Numbered from the stretch's first letter, positions 47,477-59,499 are shown. The stretch is 64,000 nucleotides of DNA from Cymodocea nodosa (GCA_036874045.1 JAZBRI010000010.1:3120001-3184000), one strand, 5' to 3'. Made by a program: numbers and translations. The notes: a model not told the origin generated them from the letters alone.

Positions 47477-49229
47477 TGTAGAATCATATGGCTACACAAG
47501 AGAGGGGTGAATTGTGTTTTACAATATTTTCTGATATATAATTGAAACTTTAAAACTCAAAAATAAGTCGAGACATTGTTTTCATAAAATCATTTTTATT
47601 CAAGGTTTCAATTACAATATACAATTCAATTCTCCTCAGAAATTGTAGATGCAATTATATCTCGATACCATGTATCATCTAAACAATTTCATAACTACAA
47701 ATAGAGAAAACTAATTTGCGGAATTTAAAACATTTCTTCCTGTTTGGGATCTTTCTTCTTCTTCTTTTTCTTCTTTAGTAATTCTTCAGTGACAAATATC
47801 TTGTCTTTCTCTACTTCACCGAATTTGATTTCTTCTGATACTTTAAATCTTTAGTGACATAAATAATACATTTTTTTGTTTCACTGAATTTTCTTCCACC
47901 TGAGAGATTTTCCCCGAAGAGGTGTTTTTGATCCCTGAAAAAGATTTTTCTTTTGGTGTGTAGGGATAGTTTGATCCTTGAAAAGATTTTTCTTTTTGTG
48001 TGCAAGGATTGTTTGATCAACGAGAATTCTATGCCTTTTATATTGTATCTTCATTTCATGCATATCCTCCACGTTTAATCACTACCAGTTTTCCAGTTCT
48101 CCACGTCTTTTCTTTTTCCTTCATAGAAACACACACGTTCTGACCCACGATTATATTTCGAATTTTCTTTAATCATCAGTCCTAGATCTCTAAAACATTT
48201 CCTGCAAAATAAACTTTCTCGTCCAAAAGAAATTTTCATCAAGTGTAATAAGAAGTCGTTACTTTAATGTTAACTAAATGAGTAACAAAAGTATATATAT
48301 ATAACTTAACGTTTCTAACTTAACGAGTTCCTCATGTGCCATTTCACGTGACAAGTACTGTAGCTAACTTAACGAACTAAGTATATGGTGTTACGCTAAC
48401 TCAACGAACCAGCTTAACCTTTCTTTCGGAAGGTTAAACGATAACTCACCGAAAACAATTTAAGTTTAGGATAGTGACAGTTGTAAGTCACCGAAATACT
48501 CTTTTTACCATAAAACTAGTGAGACACGTGTCAAGACTTGAAAACATGACTTAAGTTACCTTTCGGATAGTTACGACTATAAGTCTCCGAAAAACATTAA
48601 CTCACCAATTCAGCAATAAACAAATGTTTTTATAATAAGAATTTTACCACGTGCAAAAATAACAACTTAAGTTTATAACGCTAACCTAACACGTTGCCTT
48701 AGTGTTCAATATAGCAACTCAATGCGTTTAGTTATGTTAACCTAAGGAGTTAAACATGTGCACCTCACGTGATACAATACAACATTCGTAACTTATAATT
48801 TCATCACGTGTATAACATTAACTTAACGAGTTCGTCTCTTCTTTTACTCACTAACTTAACGTGTTCTCACGTGACCTATTTTAACCTTTAAGCCTCTAAC
48901 TTAACGAGTTCTCATGTGATCTCTATACAAACAAAACTCTAACTTAACGAGTTATCTAAACGTGCATTATTCATGATACAGAAGATATAACTTTAAAACA
49001 TATCATGCTTTTCAATAAAAACACACGTTAACTTAACGTTTAGTTAAATGAGAAATTAATGCAATGAAACGACTAGTTATTAACTTCAAATCCAATACAG
49101 ACAAGTATTTATGTCAGTAAGCTTTTTCTGTATTAATTGATGATTTTAATTTCTTTTCACAAGCAATAATAATTGAGCAAATATGATTATTTTCATTCAG
49201 CACACATCATCAAAACAAAATACTCAACA
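47477..49229 (-). repeat. solo LTR of copia family A
   Basis: 1753 bp with both LTR ends (TGTAGAATCATATGG ... TACTCAACA) and no internal region on either side. The flanks TAAAC (47472-47476) and TAAAT (49230-49234) look like a 5-bp target-site duplication with one change. It is longer than its relatives because of ~200 extra bases at about 48412-48612. TATA box at 48034-48042; six CACGTG motifs between 48345 and 48873. Confidence 0.88.
48034..48042 (-). promoter_or_regulatory. LTR TATA box (solo LTR)
   Basis: Minus strand TATAAAAGG upstream of the GAA-rich region, at the same place as in the other LTRs. Six G-boxes lie upstream on the minus strand (48345-48873). Confidence 0.55.
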
Positions 49230-49659
49230 TAAATGGTTATTCTTTTAGCCATGAACGAAACTTCATAGGTTCAGCGGTTACTGAAATTTAAAAGTAGAAG
49301 TGGAACACGTATCCATAAAAATAGGAACCACACTACACGTTACAAGACACGTTCTTGCAACGAGATTCATTTGCTTTATGGACGTGCATTATAAATATAG
49401 AACAAAATATTATTTACGAGTTATCAACACTTTTGAAAGAAAAGAAAATTCATTGGGGAACTGAAAGGAGAAGCAGCTAATTCAACTTCATTCGTCAACA
49501 ACTATTTACTAAAAATAAAGCTTCAGGTTGGTACGTAATTAATCTTCTGCTATTTTACTTTATGTTAAGAGTTTATAAGCACATGGATTCGTTTTCCTAG
49601 CACTAAATGATTAGTAAGAACACCTACATAGGATTATTCAACATAGAGGCGTATTAAAA
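49230..49659. other. orphan segment, possible promoter and leader
   Basis: 430 bp between the solo LTR and the 3' LTR of F that match nothing else in the window. On the plus strand it has two CACGTT motifs (about 49336 and 49348), TATAAATAT at 49390-49398, a purine-rich leader with GAAAGGAGAAGCAGC, and a possible splice donor (TTCAG/GTTGGTACG near 49525). It may be Gy2 3' sequence or old host DNA. No ORF of note. Confidence 0.35.
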
Positions 49660-51385
49660 TGTAGGATCGTATGGCTACACAAGAGGGGGGTGAATTGTGT
49701 TTTCCATCATTTTCGAATATAATTGAAACTTTAAAACTTAAAAAAAAGTCGAGACACTGTTCTCATAAATTCATTTTTATTCAAGGTTTCAATTACAATA
49801 TACAATTCAATTCTCCTTAGAAATTGTAGACGCAATTATATATCAATACCATGTTTCATCTATACAATTTCATAACTACAAACAGAGAAAACTAATTTGC
49901 AGAATTTAAAACATTTCTCCCTGTTTGAGATCTTTCTTTTTCTTCTTCTTTTTCTTCTTCAGCAATTCTTCAGTGACGAATATTTTGTCTTTTTCTGTTT
50001 CATCGAATTTGCTTTCTCTTGATACTTCAGATCTTTAGTGACATAAATCTGACCTTTTTTTCTACTTCACTAAATTTTCTTCCACCTAATACTTCAAATC
50101 TTTAGTGACATATATCTTACCTTTTTCTGCTTCATTGAACTTTCTTCCACCTAATACTTCAAATCTTCAGTGACATATATCTTACCTTCTTCTACTTCAT
50201 TGAACTTTCTTCCACCTGAGAGCTCTTCCCCGAAGAGGTGTTTTTGATCCCTGAAATGATTTTTCTTTTGGTGTGTAGGGATAGTTTGATCCTTGAAAAG
50301 ATTTTTTCTTTGATGTGTAGGGATAGTTTGATCCACGAGAATTCTATGCCTTTTATACTGTATCTTCATTTCATGCATATCCTCCACGTTTAATCACTAC
50401 CAGTTTTCCACTTCTTCACGTCTTTTCTTTTTCCTTCATCGAAATACACACATTCTGACCCACATTTACATTTTGAATTTTCTTTAATTATCAATCCTGG
50501 ATCTCTGAAAAATTTCCTGCAAAATAAACTTTCTCTTCTAAAATTTTTCATCAAGTGTTATAAGAAGTCGTTACTTTAATGTTAACTAAACAAGTAACAT
50601 AAGTAGATATTAACTTAACGTTTCTAACTTAACAAGTTCCTCATGTGCCAACTCATGTGACAAGTACTGTAGCTAACTCAACAAACTATCTCCGTGGTGT
50701 TACAGATAACTCAACGAAACATCTCCGTTGAGTTACAGATAACTTAGCGAACTAGTAATAAACAAATGTTTTTTATAATAAGAATTTTACCACATGCAAA
50801 AATAACAACTTAAGTTTTATAACGCTAACCTAACGCATTGCCTTAATGTTCAATATAGCAACTCAACGTGTTTAGTTATGTTAACTTAACGAGTTAAACA
50901 TGTACACCTCACGTGATACAATATAACATTTGTAACTTATAATTTCACTACGTGTACAACACTGACTTTACGAGTTCGTCTCTTCTCTTACTTACTAACT
51001 TAATGAGTTCTCACATGACCTATTTTAACCTTTAAGCCTCTAACTTAGCGAGTTCTCACGTGATCTCTATACGAACAAAACTGTAACTTAACGAGTTGTC
51101 TAAATGTGCACTGTTCATGATAGAGAAAATATAACTTTTAAACATATCATGCTTTTCAATAAAAACACACATTAACTTAACGTTTAGTTAAATGAGAAAT
51201 TAATGCAACGAAACGACTAGTTATTAACTTAAGTATAATTTCAGATCCAATATAGACAAGTATTTATCTTAGTAAGCTTTTTTTGTATTAATTGATAATT
51301 TTAATTTCTTTTCACAAGCAATAGTAATTGAGCAAATATGATTATTTTTCATTCAGCACACATCATCAAAACAAAATACTCAACA
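49660..51385 (-). repeat. 3' LTR of copia F
   Basis: 1726 bp, TGTAGGATCGTATGG ... TACTCAACA on plus. Four ~65-bp tandem units start at 49968, 50033, 50100 and 50165. A second short tandem (GGGATAGTTTGATCC units) lies at about 50250-50335. TATA box at 50349-50357. Confidence 0.92.
50349..50357 (-). promoter_or_regulatory. LTR TATA box (F 3' LTR)
   Basis: Minus strand TATAAAAGG, conserved in position among all LTR copies. Confidence 0.55.
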
Positions 51386-51406
51386 ATCTCCCCCTTTTTG
51401 ATGATG
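51386..51406 (-). other. polypurine tract of copia F
   Basis: Minus strand CATCATCAAAAAGGGGGAGAT ends one base before the LTR start TGTTGAG. This is the standard plus-strand primer of SIRE-type copia elements. Confidence 0.85.
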
Positions 51407-51889
51407 ACAAAATCATATTAAATCAATTATGAAATATAGTTAACTCAACAAGGCACCTTTGTTGGGTTAACTTTTAATTCAACAAACAAGTTTGTTGACT
51501 TAAGTTCACTTAAGCTTATTTCTATTGTTTGCGTAAATTTCACCTCTCAGAAATAAAACTTTCAGATGTCAATAATTATATAAGTATCATTTCTCTACCT
51601 TTCAGATTATATTATCATCTGTCAGATTACAATAACCATAAATATCATCTCCCTTTATATTATATGCAATTAAAATCATAATCATCTTTTTATAACATTT
51701 CTCCCCTTTTTTGTCATTAATCAAAAAGATAATTACAGAGAATATATATAGTAAGAGATATATTTACAACAACACTTTTTGTAAACAATAATAAGAATTG
51801 TAAACATTTACAGAAAAATGTATTGTTCAATGAATCAAATAAGGAATACAAACATTATATTTTGTATTCAAAAACAAGCAAACAAACAG
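51407..51889 (-). other. non-coding region with second polypurine-like tract (F)
   Basis: Between the env-like stop and the polypurine tract. It has no ORF. At 51699-51720 a second tract, minus strand GACAAAAAAGGGGAG, lies about 300 bp before the first. The H element has the same arrangement at 59806-59829. Confidence 0.6.
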
Positions 51890-54152
51890 TTATCTATTCC
51901 TCCTAAGTATATCACTTATAGCATTACATATTTTATCTCCTAGATGCCTAATATCATTTTTGATGTCATAAGTACATCATCTAGGTGAGGAGGTAGCTGG
52001 GTTTGTTGTTCTGTTTGAACTAAATAACTTTGCTTTTGTGGTTGTGTATGTTCTATACAATCAGGTTGTTATTGTTGTCATTGAGTTTGATGTATGGCCT
52101 GAAAATTTTGCAAATCTTTTATACTAAAAGCTCTCATGCCTTTAGTTTCAAAGGGCTAGTCGGATAAATTCAATTGGCTTATAAGGAGTCTACATACAGC
52201 ATCACCATAAAATAACTTTGAATTCATATGCTATAGTTGAGAAGTAAAAACATCAAACCAATTGATTTGAATTCTATTCAGTAGACCATAAGTTGCATAT
52301 AAACAACTTCTGGTGACTTCCATATTGTGTCCAACTCTCTGAAATAAATTGGCATGCAATATATTTGCAATAAACCTTGCCTTTGCATTCAGATTTTCCA
52401 TTAATCTCATTTCAAAATATACATCTGAAATTTTTGATAAAGACTGAATGTTCCATTCTAGTTGTCTAATCATGTCAAATCTGTTTGTAACAACAACACC
52501 TTCATTCTTTAATCTCAAAACTTCAAAAATTAATTCAGGAGACAATATTAACTCCTGTTTATTTATTTGAGTTTTCAGTATATTTTCATTCTTGACCAGA
52601 TTGCTATAAAAAGCTGCAATAAGCTCTTTGTATTGCTTCCATTTCGTTCCAACTAGCAAGAATTGAATGAGGCCTTGATACTCAAATAGATCTTTTATTT
52701 CCATCAAATTTCTGAATTTTATTGGATGAGCATGCAGAATCTGACATGTAATCAAATTATTGTATTTCTGCAATACTTCCTCAAATCTAAAATCAATTGA
52801 ATTACCTTGAATTTTTAATACTGTACACATAGAAGGTGATACCTGAAGTCGTGATTCAGAGTTTATTTCATTTACAGGAACCTTTTCTTCAAAATGAATG
52901 TCATGTTGTTCCTCTATGAAAATATTTTCTTGAAGCTACTCAGGTAAGCTTGATTCTTCAACTTCAACAAAGTAAGGAACATTTTCATTAAGCTCAACAT
53001 TCATTAGTTCAGTCTGTATAGAATCTTCAGAGTTCAATTTTTCCACAAATTCTACAGCCTGTGTATTTGTCTGAAATTGTTCATTTTATTCAATAGATAT
53101 TTTCATTAATACATGCTGTGAATTCTCAGACTCTGCTTCTATAGATTCTAAAAAAGGCTGGTTGATGTTTAGCTCTTCTAGAGTCTTAACTTTTTCAATA
53201 TCTACTACTCCAAACAATTCAGCCTTTGAACTAGTTACTACCTCAACATTGTCAATTTTATCTACAATAACTTGTTCAATGTCAGGTGCCTAATGCTTTG
53301 ATTTTTCAATTTCTACATCATCAAGACTTGAACTAATAGAAAAACTTGAGCTCATATTTGACTTGGATTTCTTCTCAAGTTTTCTAGTAAGAGAAAATAA
53401 AGTCTCATTATCTTCATCAGTCTCTATATGCTCAAAATTGATGAGTTTGTCAAATGCACTAAAAGGTACAATGTTTAGACATACATTGCCTTTAGGAAAT
53501 AAATGCTCATCTGATTTTCCTTTTTCAGTAGACTTTGTTTCCTTAAACATAATTTTTCTAATTTTCCTTCTTCTATAACATTTTTGTTTCTCCTTGCCAA
53601 GTATTGCTATTTTCTTTTCAAATTGCTTCATAAAAGTTTTCTGCTTTAGTTCTTCAAAGGTACTTTCTATTGCTATAACCTTTCGAAGACTTTCAACTTT
53701 TTCTTTATCTACAACAATATTTGATTCTACTTCTTTTGAATATAAAGGAGTAGGGATAGCTGATTCATGCTCTTCCTCAAATGCATGTAGTCTTGTACCG
53801 TTTATGGGTATTTGAGGAATTCTATTTGTTGAACCTACACCTTTTTCCAAATATTTAGCATATTGTTCTAAAAATGCAATTTCAGCACATTTCATATGGT
53901 ATTCTCTATCATATTTACTTCGAACCTCATGTACTTAATACTGGCATTTGTATTTTGAAGTTCTTGTCTAACTTCATCTAGCATCTCTTCAGAAAAGAAA
54001 TAATCACTATAAATTTCTACTAACCTTTTGTCAACCTACAAAATTTTCTTAAACCAAGCACGTGAAACTTCATCATGCTCTATAGCTTTTCATTTATCTC
54101 CTTTGCTTTTGCCTTTTCCTCTGCCACGACCCTTGTAGAACTTTGAGACCAT
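51890..54152 (-). pseudogene. env-like third ORF of copia F
   Basis: From ATG 54152 (MVSKFYKGRGRGKGKSKG start) to TAA 51892-51890. It has the same architecture as the H copy: basic N-terminus, HAFEEEHESAIPTPL block, Glu/Ser-rich middle, the Transposase_32-type domain (52231-52830; RPIKFRNLMEIKDLFEY, LSPELIFEVLRLKNEG, LLNRIQINWFDVF) and a Gln-rich tail with stops. A one-base loss near 53935 shifts the frame. Stops near 54100, 54036, 53290, 53086, 52936, 52231 and 52156 are mostly TAG or TAA at former Gln codons. Confidence 0.85.
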
Positions 54153-54342
54153 CGTCGCAGGTTGCAACAGGAACAAGTGGGAAAGATTTTCAGACAAAGT
54201 TTACGAGTAACCTAAGTGCCCGTGTAATAAGTGTTTAAATAGGGTTTTTAAGTATATAACTCAATGTGTATATGTTGGGGTTGAATTTCAAATGAGTGTT
54301 GAATATAGTTTATTCAATCAAGGTACCCGAAAAATTCAAGTA

Positions 54343-55381
54343 TACATGAATGTGAAGATTTTGATGATAATTGCTTAGATTCAGACTCTTCAGATGTGTC
54401 ATCCCAAGTGACTTTCAAAGCCTTTTTCTAAGTTTTCTGAGCTATCTTCTTTTGATTTGTCCTACTATGCTTTTCATTTTTCCTTATAGGACAATCTAGA
54501 GAAAGATGTCCAAGTTTCTTACAATTGTAACATACATACTTTCTGGATGAAGAATTCTTGTCATTTAGTGATTTTGACATTGAGGGTTTGTCATCTTTAT
54601 TCCTTTGTTGTTTCTTAGCTTTCCATGCTTTCTTGAATTTCCTAGTCAGCAAAATCAAATCCTCGTCAGAATCAGTAGATATATCAGAATCTAAATTAAT
54701 TTCAAAGGCTATTTCTTTCTTCATTTTTAGTTTGTTTTGACTCAGTGATTCATTTAATTGAACTTCATAAGTAATTAAGTTTCCTATAAGTTCATTCATG
54801 GTATAAACATTTAAATCTCATGATTCCTCAATTGATGTTACTTTCTGAGACCATTTAGAACTTAGGGATCTGAGAATTTTCCTCACCAAATGCTTCTATT
54901 CAAAATTCTTTCCTAAGCATTTTAAAGAGTTTATGATATCAAGAAATCTGGAAAACATCTCAGAAATACTTTCGTCTTCATGTATCTTAAAGAGTTCATA
55001 CTTATGAATCAACATGTTTATCTTAGTCTCTTTAACTTGAGAAGTACCTTCATGTGAAACTTCTAATGCATGCCACACCTCATAAGTAGATTTTTATGCC
55101 AACACTTTACTGAACTGTTCATAACTCAATGCACAAAATAAAATATTTAAGCCCTTAGCATTCAGAGTTTCATTTTCTTTTTCAGTAATTGTCCAAGTAT
55201 TATAAGGAGTAGATAACGGAGTATATGGTTTGGAAATCGTGAACCACAACTTATGATCTATACTTTGAAGAAAAATTGTCATCCTATATTTCCAATATTC
55301 AAAATGTATTCCATCAAATAAAGGAGGACGATTAAGATTTTGGCCTTCATATAAAGAAAAATTACCATTTCCAGTAGCCAT
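54343..55381 (-). pseudogene. gag: copia gag (F), fused to spacer
   Basis: ATG 55381 (MATGNGNFSLYEG). The UBN2-type domain is in one frame with stops near 55093, 54895 and 54817. The zinc knuckle at about 54500-54545 keeps all four ligands (CYNCKKLGHLSLDC). After the TWDDTSEESES stretch the frame breaks off at KSSHS and runs into spacer sequence, ending within about ten codons. Coiled-coil region and pol are absent. Confidence 0.87.
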
Positions 55382-55566
55382 CTTACCTTAGACTTTTCAA
55401 CCTATTTGATTTTAAATAGTCTAAAACTTTAAAACAACTTGAGCCTTAAATCAAGAAAGTTAAACGTATGCTCAGATATTAATTTCTGTTTAAAAACAAG
55501 GAAGGTAGAATAAGCATAGATATTAAATAAGTTGGTATCGATTTTATATCAAAGATTATTAACAAA

Positions 55567-55578
55567 GCTTTGATACCA
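55567..55578 (-). other. primer binding site of F, one mismatch
   Basis: Minus strand TGGTATCAAAGC; the other copies read TGGTATCAGAGC. It lies two bases from the LTR end at 55581. Confidence 0.82.
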
Positions 55579-55580
55579 CT

Positions 55581-57032
55581 TGTAGGATCGTATGGCTACA
55601 CAAGAGGGGGGTGAATTATGTTTTTCAACATTTTCGAATATAACTGAAACTTTAAAACTTAAAAACAAGTTGAGACACTATTTTCATAAAATCATTTTTA
55701 TTCAAGGTTTCAATTACAATATACAATTCAATTCTCCTTAGAAATTATAGATGCAATTATATATTGATACCATGTTTCATCAATACAATTTCATAACTAC
55801 AAACAGAGAAAATAAATTTACGGAATTTAAAACATTTCTACCTGTTTGAGATCTTTCTTCTTCTTCTTTTTTTTCTTCTTCAGTAATTCTTCAGTGACGA
55901 ATACTTTGTCTTTTTCTGTTTCATTGAATTTGCTTTCTCCTGATACTTCAGATCTTTAGTGACATAAATCTGACCTTTTTTTCTACTTCACTGAATTTTC
56001 TTCCACTTGATACTTCAAATCTTTAGTGACATATATCTTACCTTTTTCTGCTTCACTAAACTTTCTTCCACCTGATACTTCAAATCTTCAGTGACATATA
56101 TCTTACCTTTTTCTGCTTCACTAAACTTTCTTCCACCTGAGAGCTCTTCCCTGAAGAGGTGTTTTTGATCCTTGAAAAGATTTTTCTTTTGGTGTGTAGG
56201 GATAGTTTGATCCCTAAAAAGATTTTTCATTTGATGTGTAGGGATAGTTTGATCCACGAGAATTCTATGCCTTTTATACTGTACCTTCATTTCATGCATA
56301 TCTTCCACGTTTAATCACTACTAGTTTTCCACTTCTTCACGTCTTTTCTTTTTCCTTCATCGAAATACACACGTTTTGACCTACATTTACATTTCGAATT
56401 TTCTTTAATTATCAATCCTGGATCTCTAAAAAATTTCTTGCAAAATAAACTCTCTTCCAAAATTTTTCATCAAGTATAATAAGAAGTCGTTACTTTAATG
56501 TTAACTAAACGAGTAATACTAGTAGATATTAACTTAACATTTCAAACTTAACGAGTTCCTCATGTGGTGACTCACATGATAAGTACTGTAGCTAACTCAA
56601 CGAACTATCTCCGTGGTGTTACAGATAACTCAACGAACCATCTCCGTTGTGTTACAGATAACATATTGAACCAGTAACAAACAAATGTTTTTTATAATAA
56701 GAATTTTACCACGTGCAAAAATAACAACTTAAGTTTTATAACACTAACCTAATGTGTTGCCTTAGTGTTCAATATAGCAACTCAATGCGTTTAGTTATGT
56801 TAACTTAACGAGTTAAACATGTGCACCTCACGTGGTACATTATAACATTTGTAACTTATGATTTCACCACATGTACAACACTAACTTAACGAGTTCGTCT
56901 CTTCTCTTACTTACTAACTTAATGAGTTCTCACGTGACCTATTTTAACCTTTAGGCCTTTAACTTAACGAGTTGTCTAAACGTGCACTATTCATGATACA
57001 TAAAATATAACTTTAGAACATATCATGCTTTT
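55581..57032 (-). repeat. 5' LTR of copia F, interrupted
   Basis: Starts TGTAGGATCGTATGG. Four ~65-bp units start at 55889, 55954, 56021 and 56086. TATA box at 56270-56278. It is cut at about 57032 after ATCATGCTTTT by the start of a gypsy LTR. The missing ~350 bp of U3 are not found to the right within the window. Confidence 0.88.
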
Positions 57033-57884
57033 TGTTTAGAATGAAAAAGTGCATAATATTAACGATTATATGATGGTTAATTACATAATTTTTAGCTTAT
57101 CATATGAAAATTAAGCCATTATGTTATTATTGCATTGTTATATGCTTTAATGAAAGAATCTGCATAATTCTAGGGAATTAGTGTTAATTTAGTACATTTA
57201 TGAACTATCGGTAAATTGCAGGCAGTGAAATTCTTTAGTATTCGAATTTTCTATTATTTTGGAGAGTTATGTTTAATGTATTGGATAGTTATGTTTTAAA
57301 TGCATAAAGAATATTTTATTATTTCCTAGATTACATGTGTTGAAACTACAATGCATGACTTAAGTGGATTTTTAGTAAGTTATCTATTAACTATTCGAAA
57401 TGCATCTGAGCATGGAATAGTTAGGTTTGTAAGTGTTCGAAATATTTGAACTTGTTAAGATAGAATTATGCACGTGTTGAATTTAAATGCTTTAGTATAT
57501 CACGTGAGATGCACATGTATAACTCATTAAGTTAGCATAACTGTACGTGTTGAGTTACATGACTACACACTAAGGTAACGCATTAGGTTAGCAGCTTATT
57601 TCTTTATTGCACGTGTTTTATAGTTAAATCAATGAAGTAAGTCCGTTGAGTTATCTGTAACTCCACGGACCATTTATTTTCTAATATGCCACTATAACAG
57701 TTACAGAAATAGGACATTCGAAGGAAAACATAGGAATTCACTCGTGGAAGGGAGAAGAAATCACCATTGCTGATATGAATGAAGGAAATCCAACCGATCA
57801 TCTAAGCAGAAGCAGTTACCACTAAAGAAATATGAAAGAAAAGGAGAAAAGACGAAGAAAGAGTAGCCAGTGTGTGTGCAAAGG
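57033..57884 (+). repeat. gypsy LTR, proximal 850 bp
   Basis: Begins TGTTTAGAATGAAAAAG at 57033, as at 37200, and follows that LTR to TGTGTGTGCAAAGG, where copia H has inserted (57884/57885). It includes the CATCTGAGCATGGAATAGTTAGG inverted-repeat region near 57396-57420. Confidence 0.82.
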
Positions 57885-59499
57885 TGTAGGATCATATGGC
57901 TACACAAGAGGGGGGTGAATTGTGTATTTTTAATATTTTCTGAAATATAATTGAAACTTTAAAACAAAAAATAAGTCGAGACATTGTTTCATAAAATCAT
58001 TTTTATTCAAGGTTTCTATTACAATATATAATTCAATTCTCCTCAGAAATTGTAGATGCAATTATATTTCGATACCATGTATCATCTAAACAATTTCATA
58101 ACTACAAACAGAGAAAACTAATTTGCAGAATTTAAAACTTTTCTCCCTATTTGAGATCTTTCTTCTTCTTCTTTTTCTTCTTCAGCAATTCTTCAGTGAC
58201 GAATATCTTGTCTTTTCATGCTTCACCGAATTTGCTTTCTTCTAATACTTCAAATCTTCAGTGACGAAAATCTTACCTTTTTATGCTTCACTGAACTTTC
58301 TTCCACTTGAGAGATTTTCCCCGAGAAGAGGTGTTTTTGATCCCTCAAAAAGATTTTTCTTTTGGTGTGCAGGGATGGTTTGATCCTTGAAAAGATTTTT
58401 CGTTTTGTGTGCAAGGATAAATTGATCAACGAGAATTCTATGCCTTTTATACTATATATTCATTTCATGCATATCCTTCACGTTTAACCACTACCAGCTT
58501 TCCACTTCTCCACGTCTTTTCTTTTTCCTTCATCGAAACACACATGTTCTAACCCACGTTTATATTTCGAATTTTCTTTAATCATCAGTCCTGGATCTCT
58601 GAAAAATTTCTTGAAAATAAAATTTCTCGTCCAAAAATTTTTCATCAGTGTAATAAGAAGTTGTTACTTTAATGTTAACTAAACGAGTAACACAAGTATA
58701 TATATATAACTTAACATTTCTAACTTAACAAGTTCACCATGTGCTATTTCACGTGACAAGTACTGTAGCTAACTCAACGAACTAAGTTTGTGGTGTTATG
58801 CTATCTCAACGAACCATCTCCGTTGTGTTATGATAACTCAACCAACCATTTCCGTTGTGTTATGATATCTCAACGAACCAGTAATACACAAATGTTTTTA
58901 TAATAAGAATTTTACCACATGCAAAAAATAACAACTTAAGTTTATAACGCTAACCTAACACATTGCCTTAGTGTTCAATATAGCAACTCAACACGTTTAG
59001 TTATGTTAACTTAAGGAGTTAAACATGTGCACCTCAAGTGATACAATACAACATTCGTAACTTATAATTTCACCACGTGTATAACACTAACTTAACGAGT
59101 TCGTCTCTTCTTTTACTCACTAACTTAACGAGTTATCACGTGACCTATTTTAACCTTTAAGCCTCTAACTTAACGAGTTCTCACGTGACCTCTATACAAA
59201 CAAAACTCTAACTCAACGAGTTGTCTAAACGTGCACTATTCATGATACAGAAGATATAACATTAAAACATATCATGCTTTTCAATAAAAACACACGTTAA
59301 CTTAACGTTTAGCTAAATGAGAAATTAATGCAACGAAACGACTAGTTATTAACTTCAGATCCAATACAGACAAGTATTTATATCAGTAAGCTTTTTCTGT
59401 ATTAATTGATGATTTTAATTTCTTTTCACAAGCAATAGTACTTGAGCAAATATGATTATTTTCATTCAGCACACATCATCAAAACAAAAATACTCAACA
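57885..59499 (-). repeat. 3' LTR of copia H
   Basis: 1615 bp, TGTAGGATCATATGG ... TACTCAACA. Two ~65-bp tandem units (58191 and 58256). TATA box at 58443-58451. The U3 half has AACTTAACGAGTT words and CACGTG motifs near 58750-59190. Confidence 0.92.
58443..58451 (-). promoter_or_regulatory. LTR TATA box (H 3' LTR)
   Basis: Minus strand TATAAAAGG in the conserved position between the G-box-rich U3 and the GAA-rich transcribed part. Confidence 0.55.

Larger units (their letters stand above)
49660..57032 (-). mobile_element. copia element F, pol-deleted (LTR-gag-env-like-LTR)
   Basis: Both LTRs are present (3' LTR 49660-51385; 5' LTR 55581-57032, cut by a gypsy LTR). They share four tandem units each, which ties them to one element. 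Between them are primer site, gag, env-like ORF and polypurine tract. Protease to RNase H and most of the spacer are missing: gag is joined to spacer sequence at about 54343. It would need enzymes from another copy to move. Confidence 0.85.

Noticed and set aside
48820-48953. CRISPR-like array of short repeats
   Set aside because: Repeats are 13 bp, degenerate, unevenly spaced and inside plant LTRs, next to eukaryotic retrotransposon genes; no cas genes.
50151-50387. Lys/His-rich open frames repeated in LTRs (also near 25231, 32168, 47811, 47881, 56015)
   Set aside because: They arise from the GAA-rich leader and its tandem units inside the LTR. Their length follows unit number and they lie downstream of the TATA box in non-coding R/U5.
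53363-53815. Ser/Phe-rich plus frames opposite the env-like ORF (also 61065-61388, 34125-34310 and 60650-60832)
   Set aside because: They are antisense to the Glu/Lys-rich part of the env-like ORF, which by itself yields Ser/Phe/Leu-rich shadows that mimic signal or membrane segments.
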